Positions 17,340 through 26,435 of a stretch of 64,000 nucleotides of DNA are shown here, piece after piece. A program made the translations under genes and the position numbers. Origin of the DNA: Bacillota bacterium. GTDB lineage: Bacteria > Bacillota > Negativicutes > Sporomusales > Sporomusaceae. Within the stretch, counting starts at the first letter, position 1. Every line of letters starts with the position of its first letter. The stretch covers positions 1-64,000 of the forward strand of contig JAGGAB010000015.1 of the NCBI GenBank assembly GCA_017889705.1. Direction: 5' to 3'. The notes beneath the pieces were generated by a model. The model was not told the origin of the DNA. It did no database searches and saw only the letters and a list, made by a program, of their open reading frames with translations.

Positions 17340-17515
17340 TGCCATCAAGCCCTTGCGATTGGTAATGATTGTCTGTACCGGCTATCGCGAGCATGCCAAA
17401 ACACTGACTGCCGACCAATACCTAGAGGCAGTAGCTCTATGATCCGGTGGTTACCTTCCTGCGACTATGCGGCACTGATGGAATGGAGAAATCCGTTTCT
17501 GGCGCCAAACAAATA
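17340..17515 (+). pseudogene. Possible decayed remnant of a coding region
   Basis: In the gap 17233-17570 a plus-strand frame reads PAIKPLRLVMIVCTGYREHA then KTLTADQYLEAVAL and a stop; one frame over it continues as DPVVTFLRLCGTDGMEKSVS. The VCTGY segment resembles the end of a response-regulator receiver domain (usually IILCTGYSE), but there is no start, no full domain and a shift. This is weak, and random open frame is possible. Confidence 0.25.
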
Positions 17516-17529
17516 GTTTAGAAATAACA

Positions 17530-17570
17530 AAAAAACTCCTGTCAAAAAGTTTGGCAGGAGTTCCGTTTTT
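17530..17570 (-). terminator. Terminator of the GntR gene
   Basis: Minus-strand AACTCCTGCC pairs with GACAGGAGTT around a short AT-rich loop and is followed by a T7 run (17534-17562 plus tail). A CTCCTGCC/GGCAGGAG core recurs in other hairpins in the window. Confidence 0.85.
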
Positions 17571-18341
17571 TCAGGTTCTTTCTGTTTTTAAGGTTTGCAG
17601 ATAATCTGATTTCCACATAGGGCTCAATTGCTCATGACTGTTATCGCTTTTAAATAGATATGGATATTTTTTTACAATAAGACGTTCCTCGCGATCCAAC
17701 CGCCTTAAATGAAAATGGAAGATGTTGCACATCTGCTCAGTGTCCCGCGCCTGCAGTGCAGTAAGCAATGCATTATGCTCACGCAAAACTTCCCGCAAAG
17801 TGTTCCGCTCATCACAGGTCAAGAGTCGCAAGCGCCGATAATGTCCGCTTACATTTTGCAAAGCCTGTAAACAAAACAGTTTATCTGTCACAGTATAAAA
17901 CAATTGATGAAATTCTTCATCAAGCCAGAGAAACCGGCGAAGATCTGTATCCTTCTGATCACACAGTTCCTGCTGTTGACGCAAAAGCTCATGCAGCAAG
18001 GTAATATCTGACGGCGTATGGCAAGCCATAAACAGTTTCATTACCTCTTCCTCTACCGAAAGACGCAAAAAACGTTCCTGATCCACGCGCGTAAGGTCAA
18101 TTTGTGAAATCATCGTACCGCGTTGCGGCAACAAAGTCACAAGCCCTTCCTGATCCAAGCGTACGAGAGCATCGCGCACAGGAGAACGGCCCATTTCAAA
18201 ATGCTCGCAGATATCCTTGATACTCAAAACAGCGCCTGGTCGCAAGTATAGTTCCACGATGGCGCGCCGCAACACCGGATATACCTCACCACTATGCAAA
18301 GCTTGCTCTTTCAAAAACGCCAATTGGTCGTCATACTGCAA
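17571..18341 (-). CDS. GntR-family regulator, FCD (FadR-like) subfamily
   Basis: A 256-residue regulator: winged-helix DNA-binding domain (residues about 20-85; SIKDICEHFEMGRSPVRDAL, VTLLPQRGTMIS) and an FCD all-helical effector domain with the metal-binding-type residues in DEEFHQLFY and REHNALLTAL. It is the last gene of the unit permease-hydantoinase-HEXXH protein-regulator, so it most likely controls that unit. The perfect palindrome at 22731-22769 upstream of the permease is a good candidate operator. The effector could be the hydantoinase substrate or product. Confidence 0.88.
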   Translation of the reverse strand: MQYDDQLAFLKEQALHSGEVYPVLRRAIVELYLRPGAVLSIKDICEHFEMGRSPVRDALVRLDQEGLVTLLPQRGTMISQIDLTRVDQERFLRLSVEEEVMKLFMACHTPSDITLLHELLRQQQELCDQKDTDLRRFLWLDEEFHQLFYTVTDKLFCLQALQNVSGHYRRLRLLTCDERNTLREVLREHNALLTALQARDTEQMCNIFHFHLRRLDREERLIVKKYPYLFKSDNSHEQLSPMWKSDYLQTLKTERT

Positions 18342-18436
18342 TGCTAGCTCCCCTTCTAATTAAAAACGACATTTTCAGCAAAGCGATCAGGCGCTTACCA
18401 TGCTTCTCTTTATGCCGCCACATTTTTCCTTTCATT

Positions 18437-19102
18437 CTACACGGTCGGCGACAAAAAATCAATTGATAGCTGCTCTAGCGCCAATAGCAAATAGCGTTCA
18501 TAGATACAAGGGGAGTAGCCAATACCTGTCATGCATTTAGAAAAATGCACTGCCCCTACTTCTGACACACTGCTCAAGCCACGCCTATAGGGAAATATCC
18601 CTAATGCTTTGCGCTTAAGCATCTTGCTGCGGGTGTAAATGCCCGGAGTATCCTCCTCCAGTGCATGAAAAATCTCATGAAATAGCACAATTCGCAAAAT
18701 CTCGTCTACCGGAGTCTCCCTTTGCAAACCATTGGCACTTATAAAATGCCGTATCAAGAGAATTGCACTTTCATTAACACTAATCGTCCGGATACCAGGC
18801 TCATAAAGCCCGAGTCTTAGGTATGGTTCTACCAAATCGCCGATACATTCTACAATTTTTAACCCCATAAGGCCTGCAAGTTTCTGTGGTGAAAGCATTC
18901 CATACTGCTGTATGATGTGCTGTGCCAGGCTTTCGGCAGTTTGTATTGCCCCATCGACTACTGCAAGTTCTTCGACAACACTAAGTTTGCAACCGACAAG
19001 ATCGTTTTTCAAAATAGAGCGGTACCATAACCTATCCTGACATGCTAGCGCTGTCTGCACCGCCCGACGCATTACGAAGGTATCACGTTTGGCTGCAATC
19101 AT
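18437..19102 (-). CDS. Putative HEXXH metallopeptidase-like protein (ImmA/IrrE-like), coupled to the hydantoinase gene
   Basis: A 221-residue protein of unknown function. Residues about 100-155 (TISVNESAILLIRHFISANG then VLFHEIFHALE) carry an HEXXH zinc motif with a following Glu, in the setting seen in COG2856/ImmA-IrrE-type peptidases (strand, helix, HEXXH). Before it is LAGLMGLKIVECIGDLVEPY, also like ImmA proteins. Its ATG overlaps the stop of the upstream hydantoinase gene (ATGA), so the two are translationally coupled. There is no signal peptide. A protease role is only inferred. Confidence 0.7.
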   Translation of the reverse strand: MIAAKRDTFVMRRAVQTALACQDRLWYRSILKNDLVGCKLSVVEELAVVDGAIQTAESLAQHIIQQYGMLSPQKLAGLMGLKIVECIGDLVEPYLRLGLYEPGIRTISVNESAILLIRHFISANGLQRETPVDEILRIVLFHEIFHALEEDTPGIYTRSKMLKRKALGIFPYRRGLSSVSEVGAVHFSKCMTGIGYSPCIYERYLLLALEQLSIDFLSPTV

Positions 19103-21228
19103 GGCGCTTCATTACGGGCAAGCACTAAAATAAGTTCGTCTTCTGGCCTATATTCGCCAAGTTCAGCCTCAACCAAGCCAGTAACCTGCAATAATTCGGG
19201 AATACCGGAATAGTCCAGCACCCGCGAACCGACAATTGCATAAACGTCAGGGTTAATACGTACTTCGCGCGAAAAGTTACTGGTAATATCCCACATTCTG
19301 CGAAGGGTGTCGGCAGCATTGGCAATAGTAGTACGTTCCACAACAGCATTTGCCCGCTGGATTTTTACAAAACCTTTTTTATCAATAACATTTACCGGAG
19401 TCTTCCCGTTTTTGTCAGCAGTAACCACAAATATTAATCCATTATCAGCAGCCATCCTGAGCGCACTTTTATCAAGACTCATGGCTTCTGCCGCAATTTC
19501 GAGTGCCTCTTCTTCGGTGCAGCTTTTCATTAAATCAGTGGTTTTTACTTCTGTAGAACCCATGGCAATCGCAGTAACCTTCTGCGCCTGATCATCAATC
19601 TCCACATATACCTCAATACTGTCTTCCACCGCACCACTGTTCACAGCAAGTTCTTTGGCTTCCTTCTTTAGCTGTGCAATATCAGCCGCCGTAGGATTGG
19701 CAATCGTCCGCTCCACCATTTCCCGAACCATGGCAAGTGCCACACCAATCGAGGAAATTACTTCGGCATTTTGGGGGATTTGATATTTAAAATTCATCAT
19801 ATTGCCGGTAAAGGTCAGCAGAGTGCCTGCCCCGCCGCCAGCACCCACCAATACAATCTGCTCGCGCTCAAGTTTATATTTGGTAATCAAATCTTCAATG
19901 ACTGGTATAATCTTCTCGCAGGATTTTGTTAAAATGGCTTTGGCAGTTTCTTCTATCGATAGACCAACTTCATCGGCCAGAAGCTGCATAGCCTTGCGGC
20001 TTGATTCACTGTTACCGCGCGCATAGTCGTTTTCTGCTAAAATCCCGAGCACATTGGCCGCGCAGGTATTGGTTATAGTAACACTTTCGCCATTATTTAG
20101 CTTGATTGCCACATAATCAGCAGGATCATTGTCGCGAGGTTTTATATGATACAAAGTTGCGCCGTCAAACAGGGCAGACTCAGTAAAGCAAGCATAGCCC
20201 ATGCCGGCAATATGTGCAGACCGTGGTCCGACATCAACCACTTCTCCCTTCCTGGCACGCACCATACTGCCGCCGGCAACCCCTAATACGCGTACATCAA
20301 GACTGTTTACATAGGTGCGGTGCCCCCCAATAATCGAGTAGTCAACAGTCGGACGACCATTTTTAATAACCCCAATGTTGGTGGAAGTTCCCCCAACTTC
20401 AAAATAAATGCCATTGGAAGCCCGCAAATACATTAAAGCACCGATAACACTAGCAGCCGGCCCTGACAGCATAGTTAAAATAGGACGTTTTTTCATCTCG
20501 TTGATTTCCATTACACCGCCGTCGCCCCGCATAATCATTAATGGCACATTTATATTAGTAGAACGCACACTTTGTTCGGTCGAATTGGCAGTCTCAAACA
20601 TTTTAGGAAGAATAGATGCATTTAAAGCCGCCGTGCGGGTTCGTGTAGTCAAACCATATAGTTTTGTGATATCAGAAGCCATTGAGCAGGGAATACCCTG
20701 GCGTTCAGCTTCTTCAGCCACAAGACTTTCCTCAACCATATTGTCAACACCAAAGGCTTTGCTGGCAACAATAACCCGGTCTCCCTTACTAACCATATCA
20801 GCAATCGTCGCTTTTATTCTTTCAGGCGACATCTCATTGATTTTTATGTAATCATGGTCAATTTCGATAAATTTGCCAGTACCAAGATCAATATCTTTGA
20901 TACGTGTCTGTCGTTTGGCAAGGTATCCTTCTATGAAGCCCCCTCCAATACCAATTACACCTACGCGAGCAACGTCTCCCTCTAATAAAGCGTTTGTGGC
21001 CTGGGTGGTGCTATGAGCAATAAAAATAACTTCTTCCGGTTTGATATCATTTTCGGCAAGGCACTTTTGGAATGCCTCCACAACCCCTGTGGCCACTCCA
21101 CATTCGTGGTGGTGGGTAGTCATTACCGAGCCTTTTCCCACGATTTCATTTGTATTATTGTCAATTGCGACAGCCTTGGTGTGCGTACCGCCAACGTCGA
21201 TACCGATGCGAATTGCTCTGTTGCTCAT
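19099..21228 (-). CDS. Hydantoinase/oxoprolinase family protein (HyuA-like)
   Basis: A 709-residue ASKHA-fold enzyme. The start at 21228 follows TTCGGAGG and begins MSNRAIRIGIDVGGTHTKAV, the phosphate-binding motif of hydantoinase A/oxoprolinase A. Other family blocks are AHSTTQATNALLEGDVARVG, MRGDGGVMEI, LSGPAASVIGALMYL, EVGGTSTNIGVI and VLVGAGGGAGTLL. These enzymes couple ATP hydrolysis to opening of cyclic amides or to carboxylation. HyuA normally needs a HyuB partner; none is present here. The gene lies between a permease and a coupled HEXXH gene. Confidence 0.9.
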   Translation of the reverse strand: MSNRAIRIGIDVGGTHTKAVAIDNNTNEIVGKGSVMTTHHHECGVATGVVEAFQKCLAENDIKPEEVIFIAHSTTQATNALLEGDVARVGVIGIGGGFIEGYLAKRQTRIKDIDLGTGKFIEIDHDYIKINEMSPERIKATIADMVSKGDRVIVASKAFGVDNMVEESLVAEEAERQGIPCSMASDITKLYGLTTRTRTAALNASILPKMFETANSTEQSVRSTNINVPLMIMRGDGGVMEINEMKKRPILTMLSGPAASVIGALMYLRASNGIYFEVGGTSTNIGVIKNGRPTVDYSIIGGHRTYVNSLDVRVLGVAGGSMVRARKGEVVDVGPRSAHIAGMGYACFTESALFDGATLYHIKPRDNDPADYVAIKLNNGESVTITNTCAANVLGILAENDYARGNSESSRKAMQLLADEVGLSIEETAKAILTKSCEKIIPVIEDLITKYKLEREQIVLVGAGGGAGTLLTFTGNMMNFKYQIPQNAEVISSIGVALAMVREMVERTIANPTAADIAQLKKEAKELAVNSGAVEDSIEVYVEIDDQAQKVTAIAMGSTEVKTTDLMKSCTEEEALEIAAEAMSLDKSALRMAADNGLIFVVTADKNGKTPVNVIDKKGFVKIQRANAVVERTTIANAADTLRRMWDITSNFSREVRINPDVYAIVGSRVLDYSGIPELLQVTGLVEAELGEYRPEDELILVLARNEAP

Positions 21229-21355
21229 AATAAAATCCTCCGAATGTTTGGCTGTGCCAAGCGGCTTGCTGCTCCACCTGGCACAATCCCAAACGTCAAT
21301 TTTCTTGTTGCATTTCACTCACTGTTTCCAAACGCTAACTTATCTTTACCGCTAA

Positions 21356-22654
21356 TCAAACATTACCAATCATAACAAACGCAAGAATCTCGACAATGAT
21401 AAGAATAACCCAGGCCCAAGGCAAGTTGGTTTGAATGTATTGTTTCGGTTCGACCTTGGCATAACTTAGTCCCCACATGCTCCAGGACTGTGTCGGGCAG
21501 GCGCTTGCCACAATCGCTACCGGAGGAATTAGGAATAACGCAAACAAGAACATTTCACTGAAGATACCCATAGCTTGGAAGATAGACACCAGCGCAATAC
21601 CGGAACCCCAAATCATCAGTGGGCCGCGGAACAGCGCTAGCGGCGCCAGTATGCAAAAACCAGCCAGAATCATAACCGGAGTAGTGGGGATAATGCCGCC
21701 CAGCATGTGCTGCAAAATAGGCGCAACTTGTTTAGCAGCAGCCTGGAAAATGTTCACACTGTACAGCATGCCAATTAAAAGACCGCTGTCGGCAATTCCG
21801 TCATATAGTGTTTTTTGAATTTTTTCTACAGCTAAATCGTAAGTACCCATGTTACGAGTCAGCAGCAAACCAAGGAAGATCCCCATTAGGAACGATGGAA
21901 CCGGCTGCCATTTAAAAAGAGCAACCATGATGATAGGGATAAAAGGCACAATAATGCAGGAGAAATTAAGACTACTAGTTTTGGTCTCTTTTTGCGTGGG
22001 AACACCTGCGGCCCAGGCACGAGCCCTGCCACTTTTTTGGTTACGGTTGTAGTTAAATATAATAAAGGCTAACATTATGACAACATGTACAATGGTGGCA
22101 ATCATAGCAAAGTGAATATAATTGTCGTCATATTTTACGTTTTTAAACACTGCAAAAAACTGGCTAACATATGCGATATTTAGGTACATACCGGCCGAAA
22201 CAGCGAGTAAATAAGCACCTAATGCAGTTTTCTTATCAATACCAAGAGACAGCAGGATTGGCAATACAATCATACCAATTGCCATAACAGAACCTACACC
22301 GAATGCACTGGTAAAGATTAAAGCACAAACCGTACTTAATAATAAAGCCGTAATCAACGGCTTATCACCAGCCAGTTCAACGGTCTTCTTTATGATATAA
22401 CCGGCAATACCTGTGTCAACAAGTATCCGTCCGAACCAGGCACCAAAAACAATAATGGCAATTGTGGCACCGTAATTTTCTACGGATTTTTGGAAAACAT
22501 CGGTTACCACGATTTTCATCGGTACCTGACCAATTAAACACCACAGTACTGCAGTTACAATAAAACCTACAAGAAGATTTCCGCCTTTCATACAGTAAAA
22601 AATTAGTCCAAGAAACGTGATCAGCAGTAAGCTCCCAGCTATAATATCAACCAT
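21356..22654 (-). CDS. Ion-transporter-superfamily permease (GntP/CitM-like)
   Basis: A 432-residue membrane protein with about 12 helices. AIIVFGAWFGRILVDTGIAG, SAFGVGSVMAIGMIVLPILL and PVAIVASACPTQSWSMWGLS are typical of the two inverted halves of IT-superfamily organic-anion permeases. An AAAGGAGG-type site precedes the ATG. Being first in the unit with a hydantoinase-A-like enzyme, it probably imports that enzyme's substrate. The exact family (GntP, citrate or DcuC branch) is uncertain. Confidence 0.78.
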   Translation of the reverse strand: MVDIIAGSLLLITFLGLIFYCMKGGNLLVGFIVTAVLWCLIGQVPMKIVVTDVFQKSVENYGATIAIIVFGAWFGRILVDTGIAGYIIKKTVELAGDKPLITALLLSTVCALIFTSAFGVGSVMAIGMIVLPILLSLGIDKKTALGAYLLAVSAGMYLNIAYVSQFFAVFKNVKYDDNYIHFAMIATIVHVVIMLAFIIFNYNRNQKSGRARAWAAGVPTQKETKTSSLNFSCIIVPFIPIIMVALFKWQPVPSFLMGIFLGLLLTRNMGTYDLAVEKIQKTLYDGIADSGLLIGMLYSVNIFQAAAKQVAPILQHMLGGIIPTTPVMILAGFCILAPLALFRGPLMIWGSGIALVSIFQAMGIFSEMFLFALFLIPPVAIVASACPTQSWSMWGLSYAKVEPKQYIQTNLPWAWVILIIVEILAFVMIGNV

Positions 22655-22730
22655 TATTAGTTCCTCCTTTTAATTTAACTTGTTTGTACCCACACAGTAC
22701 TCTCGACTGTCCTCCTTTAAAAATTTCTTC

Positions 22731-22769
22731 GCTTCAACTGATATATTACACTAATATATCAGTTGAAGC
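22731..22769. promoter_or_regulatory. Perfect 39-bp palindrome upstream of the permease-hydantoinase unit (candidate operator)
   Basis: GCTTCAACTGATATATTA (22731-22748) and TAATATATCAGTTGAAGC (22752-22769) are perfect 18-bp arms around CAC. It lies 77 bp before the permease start and shares TGATATATTA with the palindrome at 36161. No T tract follows in the minus direction (GAAGAAATTTTT comes after), so an operator is more likely than a terminator, although an attenuator hairpin is possible. Confidence 0.6.
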
Positions 22770-22801
22770 AATAGTGAATTTTCAAAAAAGTAAATATAAA
22801 C

Positions 22802-22848
22802 ACAAAGTTCCCGCAAATTGTTTTAAACAATCTTCAGGAACTTTGTTT
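22802..22848. other. Hairpin in the divergent intergenic region
   Basis: CAAAGTTCC and GGAACTTTG form a perfect 9-bp stem with an inner AATTGTTTTAAACAATC pairing, followed by TTTT on the plus strand. It lies between two divergent genes, 392 bp apart, so it ends neither. It could end a short untranslated RNA or attenuate a leader. No gene is visible in this stretch. Confidence 0.5.
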
Positions 22849-22978
22849 TACAGCTATATAACCTGTCGGCAGATGACTTTTATAGCAATATACTTAGAAT
22901 CAGCATAATTACTTTCTTTTCCTGCCCAATATTTTTCCTTGTTTTTTGTATACTCGTGATAGTTTTACAAAAATCCCA

Positions 22979-23006
22979 TTGTCAGGAAAAATCATTGTGA
23001 TATAAT
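22979..23006 (+). promoter_or_regulatory. Promoter of the amino acid permease gene
   Basis: TTGTCA (22979-22984) and TATAAT (23001-23006) with a 16-bp spacer, 41 bp upstream of the start codon. Confidence 0.75.
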
Positions 23007-23046
23007 CATTGCGAAAGCATTTTTGTATATACTGGAGGAATGATAG

Positions 23047-24426
23047 TTGGAGCAAATGGATACCTCAAGACAATTAAACAGGGGACTTAAAAGCCGACAT
23101 CTGCAAATGATTGCCCTCGGGGGAATTATCGGCAGCGGATATTTTTTGGGCAGTGGCTATGTAGTAGGCAAAGCCGGCCCGGCTTCTGTACTGGCCTATC
23201 TCTTAGGTGGTTTGATTGTGTATGCTGTTATGGTATGTTTGGGTGAACTAGCAGTCGCCCGGCCTATTGCCGGTTCGTTTATCAGTTACACCCGTGACTA
23301 TATATCTCCAGCCTGGGCCTGTGGTGTAGGCTGGTGTTACTGGCTGACCTGGGTAACCTATGTGCCATCTGAAATGATTGCTGCCGGCATTATAATGAAC
23401 AGCTTCTTTCCGGCAGTGAGCGCTATGTGGTGGGCTGTGCTGTTTGGTTTGGCAATTACCTTTATAAATTTATCTGAAGTTAACTTGTTTGGCGAAATGG
23501 AGTTTTGGCTGGCACTGATTAAGATTGTTGCTCTCCTTGCCTTTTGTCTGTTAGCTATTATGATTTTCTTTGGCATTATCGGCGGCGGCGATTATCTGGG
23601 AACCAGCGTATTGTTAAGTAGCGGCGGATTTGCCCCCGAAGGCTACTGGATTGTACTACTCACTATGGTCATTATTTTAGTTAATTTTCAAGGATCTGAA
23701 ATAATCGGTCTGGCAGCTGCCGAAAGCAAAGACCCGGCCAAATGCATTCCGGCTACCATCAGACAGATTACTGTGAGAATTATCTCGCTCTATATTATTC
23801 CGATGTTATTATTGGTCACTATCTTCCCCTGGGACAAAGCCAACTTAGAGAAGAGCATCTTTGCAGCTGCCCTCCAGGCCTATGGACTAGAGTGGGCAGG
23901 CGCGATTTTTTCTTTTGTTGTTTTGACAGCGGCGATTTCCTGTTCGAATTCGGGTTTATATGGCTGCACACGCGCCATGTATGCCCTGGCCCAGGAAAAA
24001 ATGGCACCTGAATTTCTGGGACGTTTAAACAAACAGGGCGTACCGCAGAATGCCACAGCCCTATCGATTGGAGTTTGTTGGCTCGGGATACTGTTATACA
24101 CCTTTGACCAGGATCAGAGTATTTATACTTATCTATTGGCCTTATCAGGCTTTACCGGAGCCATTGCCTGGATTTCCATCTGCTGGAGCCAGTACAACTT
24201 CCGCAAACAGCTTAGCCCGGACGAAGAACACCAACTGCAATATAAAGCTCCGTTTTTTCCGTATATCACACAGTTTGGTATTTGGGCACAGCTCGCTTGT
24301 CTTGTCTGTGTCGCTTTTACTGCAGAACTTAGAACTTCCTTATATCTTGGTGTACCCTTGCTGGTTTTACCTATTGCTATTTATTGGTGGACAGCACTGC
24401 GTAAGGAAGCAGTTACTGAATCTTAA
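23047..24426 (+). CDS. Amino acid permease (APC superfamily)
   Basis: A 459-residue transporter with about 12 helices. The N-terminus RGLKSRHLQMIALGGIIGSG carries the consensus of the AAT/APC family, and IAGSFISYTRDYISP the helix-3 region of amino acid/H+ symporters. The start is taken as TTG at 23047 because GGAGG lies 8 nt upstream; the ATG three codons later has poor spacing. It has its own promoter and terminator, so it is monocistronic. The amino acid carried cannot be told; basic, aromatic and GABA carriers are all close. Confidence 0.9.
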   Translation: MEQMDTSRQLNRGLKSRHLQMIALGGIIGSGYFLGSGYVVGKAGPASVLAYLLGGLIVYAVMVCLGELAVARPIAGSFISYTRDYISPAWACGVGWCYWLTWVTYVPSEMIAAGIIMNSFFPAVSAMWWAVLFGLAITFINLSEVNLFGEMEFWLALIKIVALLAFCLLAIMIFFGIIGGGDYLGTSVLLSSGGFAPEGYWIVLLTMVIILVNFQGSEIIGLAAAESKDPAKCIPATIRQITVRIISLYIIPMLLLVTIFPWDKANLEKSIFAAALQAYGLEWAGAIFSFVVLTAAISCSNSGLYGCTRAMYALAQEKMAPEFLGRLNKQGVPQNATALSIGVCWLGILLYTFDQDQSIYTYLLALSGFTGAIAWISICWSQYNFRKQLSPDEEHQLQYKAPFFPYITQFGIWAQLACLVCVAFTAELRTSLYLGVPLLVLPIAIYWWTALRKEAVTES

Positions 24427-24433
24427 TATAAAA

Positions 24434-24480
24434 ACCAAGGAAGCGTACCGGCACATTTTGCCCGGTACGCTTCTTTGGTT
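24434..24480 (+). terminator. Terminator of the amino acid permease gene
   Basis: AACCAAGGAAGCGTACCGG and CCGGTACGCTTCTTTGGTT form a nearly perfect 19-bp stem with a 10-nt loop, 8 nt after the stop. Confidence 0.85.
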
Positions 24481-24566
24481 TGTCGCCATTTTAAGAACGT
24501 TTGCAATCTAGATTAATTTAAACAGATGAAAGTACCATATTTCTATACTTGAAAAAATCACTATAA

Positions 24567-25943
24567 TTATAGAAACAAAATGAATGTAGTGATAATATTA
24601 GCAATAAGCCCCAGGAAAACTGGTATCGCACAGCGTTTTGCCACTTGGAAGGGAGATACGCCTGCAATATCGGATATCGCTACAATAGCTGCGGTTATTG
24701 GCGACATACACCGTCCAAAACCAGCGGTAATTTCCATCGGCAGCAAAATTAGTACCGGCTCAACCTTCAAGTTGGCAGCAATCTTGGGAGCCAATCCGGC
24801 AAACGCGAAAAATGCCGCATTACCTGAACCCATAAGGAAGGCAAACGAGACCATTAATATAGATGTCACTAAGATGGTTGACTTCAAACCAAATCCGGCC
24901 GACTGAGCTGCTTGGATCAAGCTATCTACTGCACCGATTTTAACTAATCCCATCCCAAACACTTCAGCACATATAATCAAAGACACCACTGCAGTAAACT
25001 GCTTTCCCATACCGTCGAAAAAGGTCATAATGTTATCCATTACCAAGCGAATATTCTTCAAGCGAATATATTCAAAAATCATGGCAATGATTGTGCAAAT
25101 TAGCATTGCGGTAATAATATCCATTTTTATTGATTTGATAAAAAGAGGACAAAAGATAATTACTAGTATTAGAGGTAAGGTTGGCAGAATCGCATAAATA
25201 CGGGGAGGAATTTCCTCATGCTTGTTCTCTTCTTCAGTCGCGCTTACTTCCTGAGTATTCGTATTTTCTTTCGCTTCGCGTCTATCCCACCAAGGCTGTA
25301 CAAAATAATGAGCAATGCCCACTACTATAATTGAAGGTATTACAACAGGAAGTTGCCATTTTATGAAGTAAGTAACCGGATCCAGCCCCGCATTATGAGC
25401 CGCCAAAATAGCATTTGAAGAAATAGGCCCAATATCCGTAAACTTGGCAGTAGCAATGATAGCAACGGCAGTTAACTTACTGATTCCGGCTTTTATCAGA
25501 ATAGGATACATTGTTAACATTAGCAACAAACCAAGACCGGCATGGCTCGGAACAAACACGTCAATCACTTGGCCGATCAAATATCCCAGCATCATTACAA
25601 GCATTGGCGAACGAACTAGTCTAAGTGGATATGCCGACAATTCAACCAAAGCCCGGTTAGCTCCGCATTTTTCCATATACCTGACAAAACCGCCAATAGA
25701 CATAATAGTCAGGCCTAGTCCCGCTAGGCGACTACTCATAAGTCCCTTCACAGTCTCAAAGACATCAAACCAAATCAGCCCGGTTGATTGTTTCGCGGGC
25801 AAGAGTGTCCCTAGACCAAAAATGGCAGTACAAAGCAAAAGAACAAGACCAGCTAACAATAATATAGCTTGAGGCTTATATTTTTTAAGTAACATATAGC
25901 TAACCCATATTGTAACAAGCAAAGCTATCAAAATTCCTAACAT
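24567..25943 (-). CDS. dcuC: Anaerobic C4-dicarboxylate transporter, DcuC family
   Basis: A 458-residue permease with about 12 helices. Family motifs include FVPSHAGLGLLLMLTMYP, AKFTDIGPISSNAILAAHNA, LMGSGNAAFFAFAGLAP and FGRCMSPITAAIVAISDIAG. The start at 25943 follows AAGGAGG by 7 nt. DcuC exchanges or exports C4-dicarboxylates such as succinate and fumarate under anaerobic conditions. It lies just past the fumarase/fumarate-reductase cluster and behind a long palindrome, so it probably imports the pathway substrate or exports succinate. Confidence 0.87.
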   Translation of the reverse strand: MLGILIALLVTIWVSYMLLKKYKPQAILLLAGLVLLLCTAIFGLGTLLPAKQSTGLIWFDVFETVKGLMSSRLAGLGLTIMSIGGFVRYMEKCGANRALVELSAYPLRLVRSPMLVMMLGYLIGQVIDVFVPSHAGLGLLLMLTMYPILIKAGISKLTAVAIIATAKFTDIGPISSNAILAAHNAGLDPVTYFIKWQLPVVIPSIIVVGIAHYFVQPWWDRREAKENTNTQEVSATEEENKHEEIPPRIYAILPTLPLILVIIFCPLFIKSIKMDIITAMLICTIIAMIFEYIRLKNIRLVMDNIMTFFDGMGKQFTAVVSLIICAEVFGMGLVKIGAVDSLIQAAQSAGFGLKSTILVTSILMVSFAFLMGSGNAAFFAFAGLAPKIAANLKVEPVLILLPMEITAGFGRCMSPITAAIVAISDIAGVSPFQVAKRCAIPVFLGLIANIITTFILFL

Positions 25944-26203
25944 TTTATATCCTCCTTGCTGTAAATCTATCAAAAATAACCTGATTCATAATCGTACTCT
26001 TTTTCATCTTTCAAAAATGATACGTATTTTCTGGTTCCTTTGGACAGTACGCTGGCGAAACTGTGCCGCTTGAAGCCTCAATAATGTGCTATTATAGCAT
26101 GTTTTGCTAAAACTCTTATACCTTTAGTTTCATCTCCTCCTTCTTTTGCACCCAACAAAGCGAAATACGTTAACATTTGCCTTGAGGTTAGTGATGCACG
26201 CCG

Positions 26204-26255
26204 CTTAACATTATATATGATATATCATATATCATATATCATATATAATGTTAAG
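26204..26255. promoter_or_regulatory. 52-bp AT-rich palindrome upstream of dcuC (candidate GntR operator)
   Basis: CTTAACATTATATATGATAT starts a 22-bp arm that is matched exactly on the other side, around a central 8 bp. The middle contains tandem ATATATC units (three in a row). It lies between the GntR gene end and dcuC, about 260 bp before the dcuC start. Related palindromes lie at 36161 and 38516. Nothing else was seen in the 490-bp gap except the GntR terminator. Confidence 0.6.
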
Positions 26256-26386
26256 TCAATGTTTTTTCTGAAACTTCAATATATACAACTTATTTCGATG
26301 AACTACAGCTTCTTACAATACTATGGCGCTAGTGGAAACTATTATCCTTTTCCTCTCTTTAGGAAAATTCCACTTTTGGTTATAAC

Positions 26387-26428
26387 AATAAAAACAGGCG
26401 AGAAATCCGATTACGTTTCCCGCCTGTT
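26387..26428 (-). terminator. Terminator of the GntR gene
   Basis: Minus-strand AACAGGCGGGAAA pairs with TTTCTCGCCTGTT (one mismatch) and is followed by TTTATTG. It separates dcuC from the upstream cluster. Confidence 0.8.
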
Positions 26429-26435
26429 CAATATT

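Noticed and set aside
22731..22769. Attachment site or insertion-sequence end
   Set aside because: No transposase, integrase or target duplication nearby; the position fits an operator.
22684..22908. A 74-codon plus-strand frame in the divergent gap
   Set aside because: It runs through the 39-bp palindrome and a hairpin, has no ribosome site, and the translation has no protein-like pattern.
26219..26250. Tandem ATATATC units as a CRISPR or microsatellite array
   Set aside because: Only three units and they fit exactly inside a 52-bp palindrome; an operator or cruciform explains them better.
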